A stretch of 64,000 nucleotides of DNA. Source: Saccharothrix sp. NRRL B-16348 (GTDB lineage Bacteria; Actinomycetota; Actinomycetes; Mycobacteriales; Pseudonocardiaceae). The notes beneath the pieces were generated by a model. That model made no database searches. It was not told where the DNA came from and saw only the letters and a list, made by a program, of their open reading frames with translations. The stretch lies in assembly GCF_001280085.1 (NCBI RefSeq), contig NZ_LGED01000068.1, forward strand, positions 1-64,000. The letters are read 5' to 3'. How positions within the stretch are numbered: the stretch's first letter is position 1; each line of letters starts with the position of its first letter. Positions 41,666 to 50,712 of the stretch are shown here, one piece after another. The position numbers and the translations under genes are program-made.

Positions 41666-42506
41666 CGCCGTGGAAGCCGTGGACGAGGTGAAAGCCGTGG
41701 ACGACCTGGTCGTCGTCCCCCTGCGGCACTGGGGGCGGTGGGTCGTCGGCGCGGTGATCCTGGCGCTCCTCGGCGCGCTCGGCTGGGCGCTGGCCGACGC
41801 GAAGATCGACTACGCCGCCGTGCCGGGCTTCTTCACCCACGACATCATGCTGCGCGGCCTGGTCAACACGGTGGTGCTGGCGTTGGCCGCGCAGGCGGGC
41901 GCGATCGTGCTCGGCGTGCTGATCGCGCTGCTGCGCCGGTCGGCCAACCCGGTCGCCCGCTGGTTCGCCGCCGGGTACGTGTGGCTGTTCCGGGGCCTGC
42001 CGGTGCTGCTGCAGATCCTGCTGTGGTTCAACCTGGCGCTGGTGTTCGAGAACATCTCCATCCCGGGGCTGTTCGAGGAGAAGACCAACGTCCTGGTGAC
42101 GGCGTTCGTGGCGGCGCTGCTCGGCCTCGGCCTCAACGAGAGCGCGTACATGGCGGAGATCGTCCGGGCCGGGCTCAACAGCGTGGACCACGGCCAGGTC
42201 GAGGCGGCCAAGGCGATCGGCATGACGCCCGCGACCACGTTGCGGCGGGTCGTGCTGCCGCAGGCCATGCGGGTGATCATCCCGCCGACCGGCAACAACT
42301 TCATCAACATGCTCAAGGGCACGTCCATGGCGTCGGTCATCGGGTTCCTGGAGCTGATCCACGCGGCCAACAACATCGCCTCGCGCAACCTCCAGATCAT
42401 GGAGACGCTGCTGGCCGCCGCCGCGTGGTACATGGTCGTGGTCAGCGTGGCGAGCGTCGGGCAGCACTTCCTGGAGCGCTACTACGGCAAGGGGGTGGCC
42501 CGGTGA
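41655..42506 (+). CDS. Amino-acid ABC transporter permease
   Basis: A 283-residue HisM/GlnP-type permease. The cytoplasmic EAA loop is EAAKAIGMTPATTLRRVVLPQAMRVIIPP, which contacts the ATPase; RGLPVLLQILLWF and LNESAYMAEIVRAGL are typical of this family. A single permease type suggests a homodimeric channel. Start ATG 41655. The stop overlaps the ATPase start as GTGA. Confidence 0.93.
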   Translation: MASDAVEAVDEVKAVDDLVVVPLRHWGRWVVGAVILALLGALGWALADAKIDYAAVPGFFTHDIMLRGLVNTVVLALAAQAGAIVLGVLIALLRRSANPVARWFAAGYVWLFRGLPVLLQILLWFNLALVFENISIPGLFEEKTNVLVTAFVAALLGLGLNESAYMAEIVRAGLNSVDHGQVEAAKAIGMTPATTLRRVVLPQAMRVIIPPTGNNFINMLKGTSMASVIGFLELIHAANNIASRNLQIMETLLAAAAWYMVVVSVASVGQHFLERYYGKGVAR

Positions 42507-43261
42507 GCCTCGTGCGGGCGGTGGGCGTGCGGAAGTCGTTCGGTCACACCGAGGTGCTGCGCGGCGTGGACCTCTCCGTGGACGCGGGCCAGGTGGTGTG
42601 CCTGCTCGGGCCGTCGGGCGCGGGCAAGTCGACGTTCCTGCGCTGCGTGAACCACCTGGAAACGATCGACGCGGGCCGGATCTGGGTCGACGGCCAGCCC
42701 GTCGGGTTCACCTCGCGCGGCGGGAAGCTGTTCGAGCTGCGCGAACGGGAGGTGGCGCGGCAGCGGCGGGGTGTGGGCATGGTGTTCCAGCGGTTCAACC
42801 TGTTCCCGCACCGCACGGCGGTGGAGAACGTCGCCGAAGGCCCGGTGCACGTGCTGCGGACGTCCCGGAAGGCGGCCGTGGACGAGGCGCGGGCGTTGCT
42901 CGACCGGGTCGGGCTGGCGGACAAGGCCGACTCCTACCCGCACCAGCTGTCCGGCGGCCAGCAGCAACGGGTGGCGATCGCGCGGGCGCTGGCCATGCGG
43001 CCGCAGCTCATGCTGTTCGACGAGCCGACCTCGGCGCTGGACCCGGAGCTGGTCGGAGAGGTGCTGGAGGTGATGGCGGACCTGGCCCGCGACGGCATGA
43101 CCATGATCGTGGTCACGCACGAGATCGGGTTCGCCCGGCAGGTGGCCGACTCGGTGGTGTTCATGGTGGACGGCGCGGTGGTCGAGACCGGGCCGCCGGG
43201 TCAGGTGCTGGACAATCCGCGACAGCAACGCACGCAGCAGTTCCTCGCGAAGGTGCTCTAG
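42503..43261 (+). CDS. Amino-acid ABC transporter ATP-binding protein
   Basis: A 252-residue GlnQ-type ATPase: Walker [17 protein letters not shown]-loop [10 protein letters not shown], signature [15 protein letters not shown], Walker [13 protein letters not shown] and the switch His in VVTHEIGFA. It drives uptake through the neighbouring permease. Start GTG 42503 (GTGA overlap). An insertion of about 15 residues ([19 protein letters not shown]) lies between Walker A and the Q-loop. Confidence 0.95.
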   Translation: MSLVRAVGVRKSFGHTEVLRGVDLSVDAGQVVCLLGPSGAGKSTFLRCVNHLETIDAGRIWVDGQPVGFTSRGGKLFELREREVARQRRGVGMVFQRFNLFPHRTAVENVAEGPVHVLRTSRKAAVDEARALLDRVGLADKADSYPHQLSGGQQQRVAIARALAMRPQLMLFDEPTSALDPELVGEVLEVMADLARDGMTMIVVTHEIGFARQVADSVVFMVDGAVVETGPPGQVLDNPRQQRTQQFLAKVL

Positions 43262-43267
43262 GTGGTC

Positions 43268-45007
43268 ATGCGCATCCCGTCGTCCTACCTCGTCCAGTTC
43301 CGCGAGCCGGAGGGGTACCTGGACTTCGCCCGGTTCGGGCCGCCGTCGTTCGCCGTGGTGGACGCCTCCACGCGGCTGGTGGAGGCGTCGGTGTCGGCCG
43401 GGCCGTCCACGGTGGACGACCTGATGCGGCAGGAGCTGCGCGCGAAGGCGGCGGTGGCCCGGCTGTGCCGCGGTGACACCGACCACGTGACGCTGCTGCC
43501 GAACACGAGCACCGGCCTGTTCCAGGCGGCGCTGTCGGTGACCGGCGAGGTGCTGGTGTCGTCGGGGGAGTTCCCGGCGAACACCTACCCGTGGGCGCGG
43601 TCGCCGTCCGTGGACGTGTCGTGGCTGCCCGCCGGACCGGTGACGGCCGACGTGGTGCGGGCGGCGTTGACGCCTCGCACGACCGCCGTGTCCGTGAGCG
43701 CGGTGGACTTCCGCACCGGCTACCGGGCGGACCTGGCGGCGTTGCGGGAGGTGGTCGGCGACCGGCTGCTGATCGTGGACGGCATCCAGGGCTTCGGGGT
43801 GGTCGACGAGCCGTGGGAAGTGGCCGACGTGCTGGTGGTCGGCGGGCAGAAGTGGTTGCGCGCGGGGTGGTCGACCGGGTTCATGACGTTGTCCGACCGG
43901 GCACTGAGCAGGCTGGACCCCGTGCTGTCGGGGTGGACGGGCGCGGAGGACCCCGGGTTGTTCGACAACGGCATCCACCGCGTCGGCGAAGGGGCGGGAG
44001 GGTGGTCGATCACCAACCTGAGCCCGATCGCGTCGGGTGCGTTGGCGGCGGCGTTGGAGCTGGTGGAGGTGGCGGGGGTTGAGGCTATTGGGGCGAGGAT
44101 TGTTGAACGATCCGACGAACTGGTCGAGGTGATCCGTGCGGCCGGCGGGGAGGTTGTGTCGGCGTTGGACCGGCGTGCGGGCATTGTCGCGTTCACGCTG
44201 CCCGATCACCCGCCGTCGGTGATCGGCGCGGCGCTGGTGGACGCGGGCGTGACGGCGACGGTGCGGCCGGAGCACGTTCGCCTGTCGCCGCACGCCTCCA
44301 CCACGCCGGACACGATCGCCCGCTTCGCCGCGGCGTTGAAGGAGATTCGCAGGCCGGTCGTGGTCGAGGCGCCGGCGCCGGTTCCGTCGGTGACGTCCGA
44401 GGTGCTCACCGCGTTGGTGCCGACGGTGAACAGCCTGGCTGCGGCGTTGGGGCCGGGCACCGAGGTGGTGCTGCACGACCTCGGTGCGCTGCCCAACTCG
44501 ATCATCGCCATCGCGGGGGACCTCACCGGTCGGAAGGTCGGTGGGCCGATGACGGACCTGCTGCTCGGCTTGGTCCGGCGTGGTACGACGCAGGACTTGG
44601 CGGGGTACGAGACGTATGCGCCGGATGGGCGGGTGATTCGGTCGTCGACGGTGTTTTTGCGTGATGCCGAGGGGGTGGCGGTCGGTTGTTTGTGCGTGAA
44701 CAGCGATCCGGGGCCGAATCGACGGCCGGATCAGGTGGAGGCGGCGGTGTCGGGGATGTCGGTGGGGGCGGCGGTGGAGGCGTTTCCCGGTGATGTCGAC
44801 ACCCTCCAGCGTCTGTTGGTCGAACGCGCTGTGACAGCGGTCGGGGTGCCTGTGGAGCTGATGAAGAAGTCGCACAAGTCCCAGGTGGTGCGGGTGCTGG
44901 ACGAGGCGGGTCTGTTTCTGATCCGCGACTCGATCGATTACCTGGCGGGTGTGTTGGGCGTGACCCGGTACACGATCTACAACTACCTCAACGAGATCAG
45001 GGGCTGA
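43268..45007 (+). CDS. Class V aminotransferase fused to YheO/DauR-like PAS-HTH regulator
   Basis: A 579-residue fusion. Residues 1-365 are a class V PLP enzyme (cysteine desulfurase/kynureninase-like): HVTLLPNTSTGLFQAAL, LIVDGIQGFGV and the PLP Lys195 in VGGQKWLRAG. Residues about 375-500 resemble the YheO-type PAS domain (EVVLHDLGALPNSIIAI, LVRRGTTQDLAGYETYAPDGRVIRSSTVFLRD, GVAVGCLCVNSD). The C-terminal 40 residues are a DauR-like HTH (LFLIRDSIDYLAGVLGVTRYTIYNYL). It is the last gene of the ABC operon and could sense and process the imported amino acid while regulating transcription (inference). GTG 43262 is an alternative start. Confidence 0.85.
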   Translation: MRIPSSYLVQFREPEGYLDFARFGPPSFAVVDASTRLVEASVSAGPSTVDDLMRQELRAKAAVARLCRGDTDHVTLLPNTSTGLFQAALSVTGEVLVSSGEFPANTYPWARSPSVDVSWLPAGPVTADVVRAALTPRTTAVSVSAVDFRTGYRADLAALREVVGDRLLIVDGIQGFGVVDEPWEVADVLVVGGQKWLRAGWSTGFMTLSDRALSRLDPVLSGWTGAEDPGLFDNGIHRVGEGAGGWSITNLSPIASGALAAALELVEVAGVEAIGARIVERSDELVEVIRAAGGEVVSALDRRAGIVAFTLPDHPPSVIGAALVDAGVTATVRPEHVRLSPHASTTPDTIARFAAALKEIRRPVVVEAPAPVPSVTSEVLTALVPTVNSLAAALGPGTEVVLHDLGALPNSIIAIAGDLTGRKVGGPMTDLLLGLVRRGTTQDLAGYETYAPDGRVIRSSTVFLRDAEGVAVGCLCVNSDPGPNRRPDQVEAAVSGMSVGAAVEAFPGDVDTLQRLLVERAVTAVGVPVELMKKSHKSQVVRVLDEAGLFLIRDSIDYLAGVLGVTRYTIYNYLNEIRG

Positions 45008-45074
45008 TCACGGGTCGAGCGCACCCTCGTGCGGCTCGGTGGTTGAGTTCCGTCCGGTGGTCTCGCTCAAGTCC

Positions 45075-45230
45075 GGCCCGATTTGACATGGGGCCCTTAC
45101 GGGCACTCCAGGCAGGCCAAAGCCGGCAGGCCCGGCGGGGTAAAGCGTCCCGCCAGGCCTGCCGGCTTCGACCAGCCAGCCTAAAGCACCCGAACCCATG
45201 TCAAATCGGGCCTCTGCGGTGGGGTTGCGG
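45075..45230. repeat. Palindromic element, copy B (complete)
   Basis: Outer arms of 18 bases pair perfectly (45075-45092, GGCCCGATTTGACATGGG, with 45195-45212). A central hairpin lies between them (45120-45139 with 45149-45168, one mismatch, 9-base loop). The right half matches copy A at 99-218. It fills the space between two convergent genes. Confidence 0.9.
45120..45168. terminator. Hairpin in palindromic element B, possible bidirectional terminator
   Basis: A 20-base stem with one C/A mismatch and the loop GTAAAGCGT, identical to the hairpin in copy A. It stands between the 3' ends of the aminotransferase-HTH gene (plus) and the PheS-like gene (minus). Terminator role inferred from position; no T-run. 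Confidence 0.55.
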
Positions 45231-45251
45231 GTCCGTTGTGGTGCGGCTGGC

Positions 45252-46289
45252 TCAGCTGTAGAGGGGTTGATTGCCCTCGTGAACGGCGGCGTGGGCGGTG
45301 TTGCGGGCGGTGTTGGCTTCGTTGTCGGTGAGGGTTCGGGTTGGGTGGCGCAGGGTTAGGCGTAGGAGGACGTTCTTCTGGTGTCGGTGGGCGCCGAGGC
45401 GTTCGATGGCGAGCGGGGGCAGGGTGGAGATCGGGGTTTCGCTGACGATGGTGACCTCCTCCACCAGGTTGCCCACGGCGGCGCGTACGAGGTCGCCGAT
45501 CGTCTCGTTGTCGGCGTCTGCGGCGACCGCCACCGAGATGTCCCGTGTGATCGGTGGGTGCTTGGACACCGGGTGGTACGGGGTCAGGTCCAGCAGTTGG
45601 GTGGCGACGCGCGGGTCGTTCGAGGACAGCAGGCGGATGTTCGGGATGCCCTTGCGCAGCATCAGCAGGCGGTCGAGGCCGATGCCGAGGGCAAGGCCGT
45701 GCACGTCGTCGGGCAGCCACGCGCGGCGCAGGACGTGCCTTGCTGCCAGGCCGCACTCGGCGACCTCCAGCCACTCGCCGTCCACGAGCACGTCCACTTG
45801 GCGTCCCTCGGTGGTGTAGGGGTGGGTCGCGGGCGTGGTCCGGTAGGGCAGGCCGGGCACGGCGGTGGTGATCACGGTGTCGATCAGCTCGTCCAGCTCG
45901 GCGCGGTGGTGGGAGATCCGCCACAGGTCGAGTTGGTGCGGTGTGCCCGAGTGGACCCGGTCCACCGCGTCACGGCGGTACACCATCCCGACGCACGCCA
46001 GCAGCACGTCGTCCCAGCCGTCCTCCGTGCCGAGCAGCCGCAACGCGGGCGGCACCATCGCTGTGGTGTGGCTGCGGAGCATGCGGTTCTCGCTGGTGTA
46101 GCGCGTGTGGCGGGCGTCGCGGGTGATGGCGTCGGGAGGGTAGCCCAGCGCGGTGTAGTTGTCGTCGACCGACACCTCCGGGTGGTCGCGCAGCACGCGC
46201 GGCTCACCCGGCAGGGCGGCGAGGATCTCGTCTACCAGCAGTTGCATGGCGTGCGGCCCGTACGTGGGGTCGCTGAGGTCGCGAGGCAT
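45252..46289 (-). CDS. Stand-alone PheS-like ligase with FDX-ACB domain
   Basis: A 345-residue protein built like a single-chain phenylalanyl-tRNA synthetase. The class II core shows motif 2-like HTTAMVPPALRLLG, EWLEVAECGLAARHVL and motif 3 LGIGLDRLLMLRKGIPNIRLL. The C-terminal 95 residues match the FDX-ACB anticodon-binding fold (HPPITRDISVAV, LRLTLRHPTRTLTDNEAN). It is much shorter than a bacterial PheS-PheT pair and lacks a PheT neighbour, so housekeeping aminoacylation is unlikely. It recalls the 'PheS-related mystery ligase' group (recalled, not checked). ATG 46289 follows AAGGGA; ATG 46319 is an alternative. Confidence 0.78.
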   Translation of the reverse strand: MPRDLSDPTYGPHAMQLLVDEILAALPGEPRVLRDHPEVSVDDNYTALGYPPDAITRDARHTRYTSENRMLRSHTTAMVPPALRLLGTEDGWDDVLLACVGMVYRRDAVDRVHSGTPHQLDLWRISHHRAELDELIDTVITTAVPGLPYRTTPATHPYTTEGRQVDVLVDGEWLEVAECGLAARHVLRRAWLPDDVHGLALGIGLDRLLMLRKGIPNIRLLSSNDPRVATQLLDLTPYHPVSKHPPITRDISVAVAADADNETIGDLVRAAVGNLVEEVTIVSETPISTLPPLAIERLGAHRHQKNVLLRLTLRHPTRTLTDNEANTARNTAHAAVHEGNQPLYS

Positions 46290-46471
46290 CCTGGGTGGTC
46301 CCTTCGAGGTGGTGGACATCGGCCGGAGGGATCCCCCGAGCCGGTCCGCCACCGGGACCACGTGAACTAGCGCACGTCGCAGGCCCCAGTGACCGGGTCT
46401 CCCGGCCGGGGGCGGCTAAATCGGCGCGTCACGTTTTCCACGATAGCCCGCGCGTGCCGCATGATGCACGC

Positions 46472-46858
46472 ATGTTGTCGAGCAAGGGCGAGGACTTCCG
46501 CGCATTCTGGACCGAGCGCCACCTGTGCACGCTGACCACGATCCGCCCGGACGGCACGCCGCACGTGGTGCCGGTCGGCGTTACGTTGGACGTGGAGACG
46601 GCCACCGCCAGGGTGATCACCTCGGGTGGATCGCACAAGGCGCGGCAGATCCTCGCGGCGGGCACGGCTCCGGTAGCCGTGTGCCAAGTGGACGGACGTC
46701 GGTGGTCGACGCTGGAGGGGCGCGCGGTCGTCCGCCGGGAGCCGGAGGTGGTCCGGGACGCCGAGCGGCGGTACGCCGACCGCTACCGCACGCCCCGGCC
46801 CAACCCGGAACGCGTGGTGATCGAGATCGCCGTCACCCGGGTCCTGGGGACGGTGTGA
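46472..46858 (+). CDS. PPOX-class (F420/FMN) split-barrel oxidoreductase
   Basis: A 128-residue pyridoxamine-oxidase-like split barrel: FRAFWTERHLCTLTTIRPDGTPHVVPVG, then GSHKARQIL and VCQVDGRRWSTLEGRAVVRRE. This is the F420/PPOX group common in actinobacteria. Substrate unknown. Its TGA overlaps the cobL GTG (GTGA), so it is co-translated with the corrin genes and may be linked to cobalamin or F420 chemistry (inference). Confidence 0.85.
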   Translation: MLSSKGEDFRAFWTERHLCTLTTIRPDGTPHVVPVGVTLDVETATARVITSGGSHKARQILAAGTAPVAVCQVDGRRWSTLEGRAVVRREPEVVRDAERRYADRYRTPRPNPERVVIEIAVTRVLGTV

Positions 46859-48009
46859 GCGTCACCGTCATCGGGATCGGGGCCGACGGCTGGGCCGGCC
46901 TGCCGCCCGCGTCGCGGCACGAGATCGCGTCGTGCGAGGTGCTGATGGGCAGTTCCCGCCAACTGGACCTGGTGCCGCTCGACCACGGGGTCGAACGGGT
47001 GCCGTGGCCGTCGCCGCTGGTCCCGGCCTTGCCCGGGCTGCTGGCCCGGTTCGCCGGACGGCGGGTGGGGGTGCTGGCCAGCGGCGACCCGATGTTCCAC
47101 GGCATCGGCTCCACCCTGGTCCGGCTGCTGGGCGCCGACCAGGTCCGGGTCGTGCCGCACCCGTCGTCGGTGTCGTTGGCGTGCGCCCGCCTGGGGTGGG
47201 CGTTGCACGACGTGGACGTGGTGAGCCTGGTCGGCAAGCCCGCCGCGCTCGTCGTGCCGCACCTGCACCCCGGACGGCGGGTGCTCGTGCTCGGTGGCGA
47301 CCCGCGCGAGGTCGCGGCGTTGGCGCCGCACGCGCGGCTGACCGTGCTGGAGCAGTTGGGCGGGCCGGGGGAGCGGGTCCACCACTCGCTCGACGACGCC
47401 GACCCGTTGCACGTGCTCGCGGTCGAGTGCGGCGCGGACGGCGCGTCGTCCGCACCGGGCAGGCCGGATGAGGCGTACGAGCACGACGGGCAGCTGACCA
47501 AGCGTGAGGTGCGGGCGGTGACGTTGGCGTTGCTCGCGCCGCGTCCCGGTGAGCTGCTGTGGGACGTGGGCGCGGGCGCGGGCAGCGTCGCGATCGAGTG
47601 GTGCCGGACCCACCCGAGCTGTCGGGCCGTCGCGGTGGAGCGGGATGCGGAGCGCGCCGCGCGGATCACGCGGAACGCGACGACGGCGGGCGTGCCGGGC
47701 ATCGAGGTCGTCGTCGGCTCGTCGCCCGGAGTGCTGGACCTGGAGGCACCCGACGCCGTGTTCATCGGTGGTGGCCTGACCGCCGACGGTGTGGTCGAGC
47801 GCTGCTGGGACGCGCTGAAACCCGGCGGGCGGCTGGTGGCCAACGCCGTCACGCTGGAGTCGGAGGCCGTGCTGACGCGGTGGCGCGGCCGGCTGGGCGG
47901 CGACCTGACCAGGATCGAGGTGAGCCGGGCGACCGCGATCGGCGGCTTCACCGGCTGGCGCCCGCAGATGCCCGTGACCACGTGGGCAGTGACCAAGGAG
48001 AACGCGTGA
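46855..48009 (+). CDS. cobL: Precorrin-6Y C5,15-methyltransferase (decarboxylating)
   Basis: A 384-residue fused enzyme. The N-terminal CbiE part has [35 protein letters not shown] and the SAM-binding methylase fold. The C-terminal CbiT part begins near residue 205 with [36 protein letters not shown] and ends in VFIGGG and [12 protein letters not shown]. It methylates C5 and C15 and decarboxylates the C12 acetate. GTGA overlaps join it to the PPOX gene and to cobM. Confidence 0.93.
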   Translation: MSVTVIGIGADGWAGLPPASRHEIASCEVLMGSSRQLDLVPLDHGVERVPWPSPLVPALPGLLARFAGRRVGVLASGDPMFHGIGSTLVRLLGADQVRVVPHPSSVSLACARLGWALHDVDVVSLVGKPAALVVPHLHPGRRVLVLGGDPREVAALAPHARLTVLEQLGGPGERVHHSLDDADPLHVLAVECGADGASSAPGRPDEAYEHDGQLTKREVRAVTLALLAPRPGELLWDVGAGAGSVAIEWCRTHPSCRAVAVERDAERAARITRNATTAGVPGIEVVVGSSPGVLDLEAPDAVFIGGGLTADGVVERCWDALKPGGRLVANAVTLESEAVLTRWRGRLGGDLTRIEVSRATAIGGFTGWRPQMPVTTWAVTKENA

Positions 48010-48749
48010 CCGTCCACTTCATCGGCGCCGGGCCCGGCGCGGCCGACCTGCTGACCCTGCGGGCGGCGCGGCTCATCGCCGAGTCCCCGGTCTGCCTCTA
48101 CGCGGGCGCGCTGGTGCCGGTCGAGGTCCTGGAGCACTGCCCGCCGGACGTGCGCCTGGTGGACACCGCGAACCTGGACCTGGACCAGATCACGACCGAG
48201 CTGGCCGCCGCGCACGCCGCCGGCCAGGACGTGGCCCGCCTGCACTCCGGCGACCCGTCGGTGTTCAGCGCGATGGCCGAGCAGATGCGCCGCCTGGACG
48301 CCCTGGGCATCGCGTACGACGTGACGCCGGGCGTGCCCGCGTTCGCCGCCGCCGCCGCGTCGCTCAACCGGGAGCTGACCGTGCCGGGCGTCGGCCAGAC
48401 CGTGATCCTGACCCGCACGTCGGCCCGCGCCACCCCCATGCCGCCGGGGGAGGACTTGGCGTCGCTCGGCCGGTCCGGCGCGACGCTCGTGCTGCACCTG
48501 GCCGTGCAGCGGATCGACGAGGTGGTCGCCGACCTGCTGCCGAACTACGGCCCGGACTGCCCGGTCGCCGTGGTCGCGCGCGCCAGCCGGCACGACGAGC
48601 TGGTCCTGCGCGGCGCCCTCGCCGACATCGCCGACCAGGTGCGGGCCGCCGGCGTGAAGCGCACCGCCGTCATCGTCGTCGGCAAGGTCCTGACCGCGGA
48701 GGGCTTCCCGGACAGCCACCTCTACTCCACCACCCGCAGCCGGTCATGA
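48006..48749 (+). CDS. cobM: Precorrin-4 C11-methyltransferase
   Basis: A 247-residue SAM-dependent corrin methylase: [54 protein letters not shown] and [22 protein letters not shown]. The last motif is typical of CobM/CbiF. It methylates C11 of precorrin-4. GTG 48006 overlaps the cobL stop. Its stop overlaps the convergent small ORF by 6 bases. Confidence 0.95.
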   Translation: MTVHFIGAGPGAADLLTLRAARLIAESPVCLYAGALVPVEVLEHCPPDVRLVDTANLDLDQITTELAAAHAAGQDVARLHSGDPSVFSAMAEQMRRLDALGIAYDVTPGVPAFAAAAASLNRELTVPGVGQTVILTRTSARATPMPPGEDLASLGRSGATLVLHLAVQRIDEVVADLLPNYGPDCPVAVVARASRHDELVLRGALADIADQVRAAGVKRTAVIVVGKVLTAEGFPDSHLYSTTRSRS

Positions 48750-48913
48750 CCGCGCGCCCAGCGCTTCGGCGGTGGCCCGGTCCGCCGGGAAGCACGACTC
48801 GATCGCGATCTCCTCGAGCGTGATGTCGACCGCGGTGCCGAACGTGGCGACCGTGGTGGTGAAGCTCAGCTCGTGCCCCCGGTGCCCGACGAGGAGGAGG
48901 TCGCGAACGGCAT
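48744..48913 (-). pseudogene. Possible frameshifted small gene (about 57 residues)
   Basis: After cbiD an ATG at 48913 starts a frame reading MPFATSSSSGTGG that hits TGA at 48866-48868. In the next frame a sensible sequence continues to the cobM overlap (LSFTTTVATFGTAV, DITLEEIAIESCFPADRAT) but has no start codon. The frames meet at a run of five G (near 48880); one more G would give a single 57-codon gene. It may be a true frameshift, a sequencing error or no gene. No family is recognised. Confidence 0.4.
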
Positions 48914-48925
48914 GTTCTGACCGGC

Positions 48926-49984
48926 TCAGGCCCGGCCGACGACGGTGCCCGCGCGGTCGATGACGATCACGTCCACGGTGACCGGCGCGCCGCGCAGCAC
49001 GTCGTCCGCCGTCGCCTTGGCCTTCGCCGCCACCAGGTCGCCCAGCGGCACGCCCGCCGCCTGGCACACTTGCAGCGCCCCGAGCGCCGTGTTGGCCTCC
49101 GTGACCGCCCCGGCCAGCGCCGGGTCGTCCACGAGGGACGCCAGGAAGCCCAGGTTCACTTGCGAACGCCCAGAGTGGAGGTCGAGGTGCCCGTCCGCCA
49201 GCTTGGACAGCTTGCCGATCCCGCCCGCGACGGTCAGCCGGGGCACGGGGTGGCGGCGCAGGTACTTCAACACCGCGCCGGCGAAGTCGCCCATGTCCAG
49301 CAACGCGTCCTCCGGCAGCCCGTGCAGCGCCGCCGCGACCTTCTCCGACGTGCTGCCGGTGCACCCGGCCACGTGCTCGTACCCCTGCGCCCGCGCCACG
49401 TCGATGCCGCGCCGGATGCTGTCGATCCACGCCGAGCACGAGTACGGCACCACGATCCCCGTCGTGCCCAGGATGGACAGCCCGCCCAGGATCCCCAGCC
49501 GGGGGTTCCACGTCTTGCGCGCCAACTCCTCGCCGTGCTCGACCGAGATCGACACCACCACGTCGCCGGTGCCGCCGTGCGCCGCGCCCACCCGCGCGAT
49601 GTGCTCGCGCATCATCTGCCGCGGCACGGGGTTGATCGCCGGCTCGCCGACCGCCAGCGGCAGGCCCGGCTTCGTCACCGTGCCCACGCCCGGCCCTGCC
49701 TCGAACACCACACCGCTGCCCGGCGCGCCGTGCCGGACGGTGGACCCGACCAGCGCGAGGTGCGTGACGTCGGGGTCGTCGCCCGCGTCCTTCACGATCG
49801 CGGCGAACGCCCGGTCGCCGGCCAGCTCCTCGCGGGCCAGCGCGAACGACGGCGTCTGACCCTTCGGCAGCACGATCCCGACCGGGTCGGGGAACTCGCC
49901 GGTGAGCAACGCCGTGTACGCCGCCGTGGTGGCGGCGGTGGCGCAGGCGCCGGTGGTCCAGCCGAAGCGCAGGTTCGTGCTCAC
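48926..49984 (-). CDS. cbiD: Cobalt-precorrin-5B C1-methyltransferase
   Basis: A 352-residue CbiD: FGWTTGACATAATTAAYTAL at the start, GPGVGTVTKPGLPLAVGEPAINPVPRQMM, GILGGLSILGTTGIVVPYS and HVAGCTGSTSEK. It methylates C1 of the corrin ring; in this cluster it stands in for the missing cobF. Start GTG 49984 (STNLRFGWTTG) is chosen; ATG 49999 is 15 bases upstream. It is divergent from cobK with only 20 bases between. Confidence 0.93.
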   Translation of the reverse strand: MSTNLRFGWTTGACATAATTAAYTALLTGEFPDPVGIVLPKGQTPSFALAREELAGDRAFAAIVKDAGDDPDVTHLALVGSTVRHGAPGSGVVFEAGPGVGTVTKPGLPLAVGEPAINPVPRQMMREHIARVGAAHGGTGDVVVSISVEHGEELARKTWNPRLGILGGLSILGTTGIVVPYSCSAWIDSIRRGIDVARAQGYEHVAGCTGSTSEKVAAALHGLPEDALLDMGDFAGAVLKYLRRHPVPRLTVAGGIGKLSKLADGHLDLHSGRSQVNLGFLASLVDDPALAGAVTEANTALGALQVCQAAGVPLGDLVAAKAKATADDVLRGAPVTVDVIVIDRAGTVVGRA

Positions 49985-50004
49985 GAGGACAGGATGCAAC
50001 AGCC

Positions 50005-50712
50005 GTGAAGACCGTGCTGGTACTGGGTGGCACGGGCGAGGCCCGTGAGCTGGCTCAGCAGCTCACCGGCCTGCGGGTGATCTCGTCGCTGGCCGGCCGG
50101 GTGGCCGACCCGAAGCTGCCCGACGGCGAGGTGCGCGTCGGCGGCTTCGGCGGTGTCGACGGGCTGATCGCCTACCTGCGGGCCGAGCACGTCGACGCCG
50201 TCGTGGACGCGACGCACCCGTTCGCCGACCGCATCACCGCCAACGCCCTCGCCGCCACCACCGCGACCGGCACGCCGTTCCTCGTGCTGCGCCGCCCCGG
50301 CTGGCCGCCCGAGGACGGCTGGCGGTACGTGGACAGCGTCGCCGAAGCCGCCGCACTCGTCGCCGGCCGCCGGGCGTTCATCACCACCGGCCGCCAGGAG
50401 CTGGCCGCGTTCACCAGCGGTGTGGCGCGCACGGTCGACCCGCCCGATCCGCCGAACCCGCGCCTCGACCTCGTCCTGGACCGCGGACCGTACACAGTGG
50501 ACGGTGAGCTGCGGCTGATGCGCGAGCACCGGGTCGAGGTACTGGTCACCAAGGACAGCGGCGGCCCGATGACAGCGGCCAAGCTGACCGCGGCCCGTCA
50601 CCTCGGGCTACCGGTCGTCGTCGTGCGCCGGCCACCGCCACCGCCCGCGCCGCTGGTGGAGACGGTGGCCGAGGCCGTCGACTGGCTCACCCGGGGTAGC
50701 GGCGCGGGGTGA
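50005..50712 (+). CDS. cobK: Precorrin-6A reductase
   Basis: A 235-residue CobK/CbiJ: VLVLGGTGEARELAQQL at the start, VVDATHPFADRITANAL, LRRPGW and VTKDSGGPMTAAKL at the C-terminus. It reduces the macrocycle of precorrin-6A with NADPH. Start GTG 50005. Its 3' end overlaps the convergent cobIJ gene by 26 bases. Confidence 0.93.
   Translation: MKTVLVLGGTGEARELAQQLTGLRVISSLAGRVADPKLPDGEVRVGGFGGVDGLIAYLRAEHVDAVVDATHPFADRITANALAATTATGTPFLVLRRPGWPPEDGWRYVDSVAEAAALVAGRRAFITTGRQELAAFTSGVARTVDPPDPPNPRLDLVLDRGPYTVDGELRLMREHRVEVLVTKDSGGPMTAAKLTAARHLGLPVVVVRRPPPPPAPLVETVAEAVDWLTRGSGAG

Noticed and set aside
42482..44875. 797-codon open frame antisense to the ABC ATPase and aminotransferase genes
   Set aside because: Arg/His/Gln-rich shadow frame with no family features.
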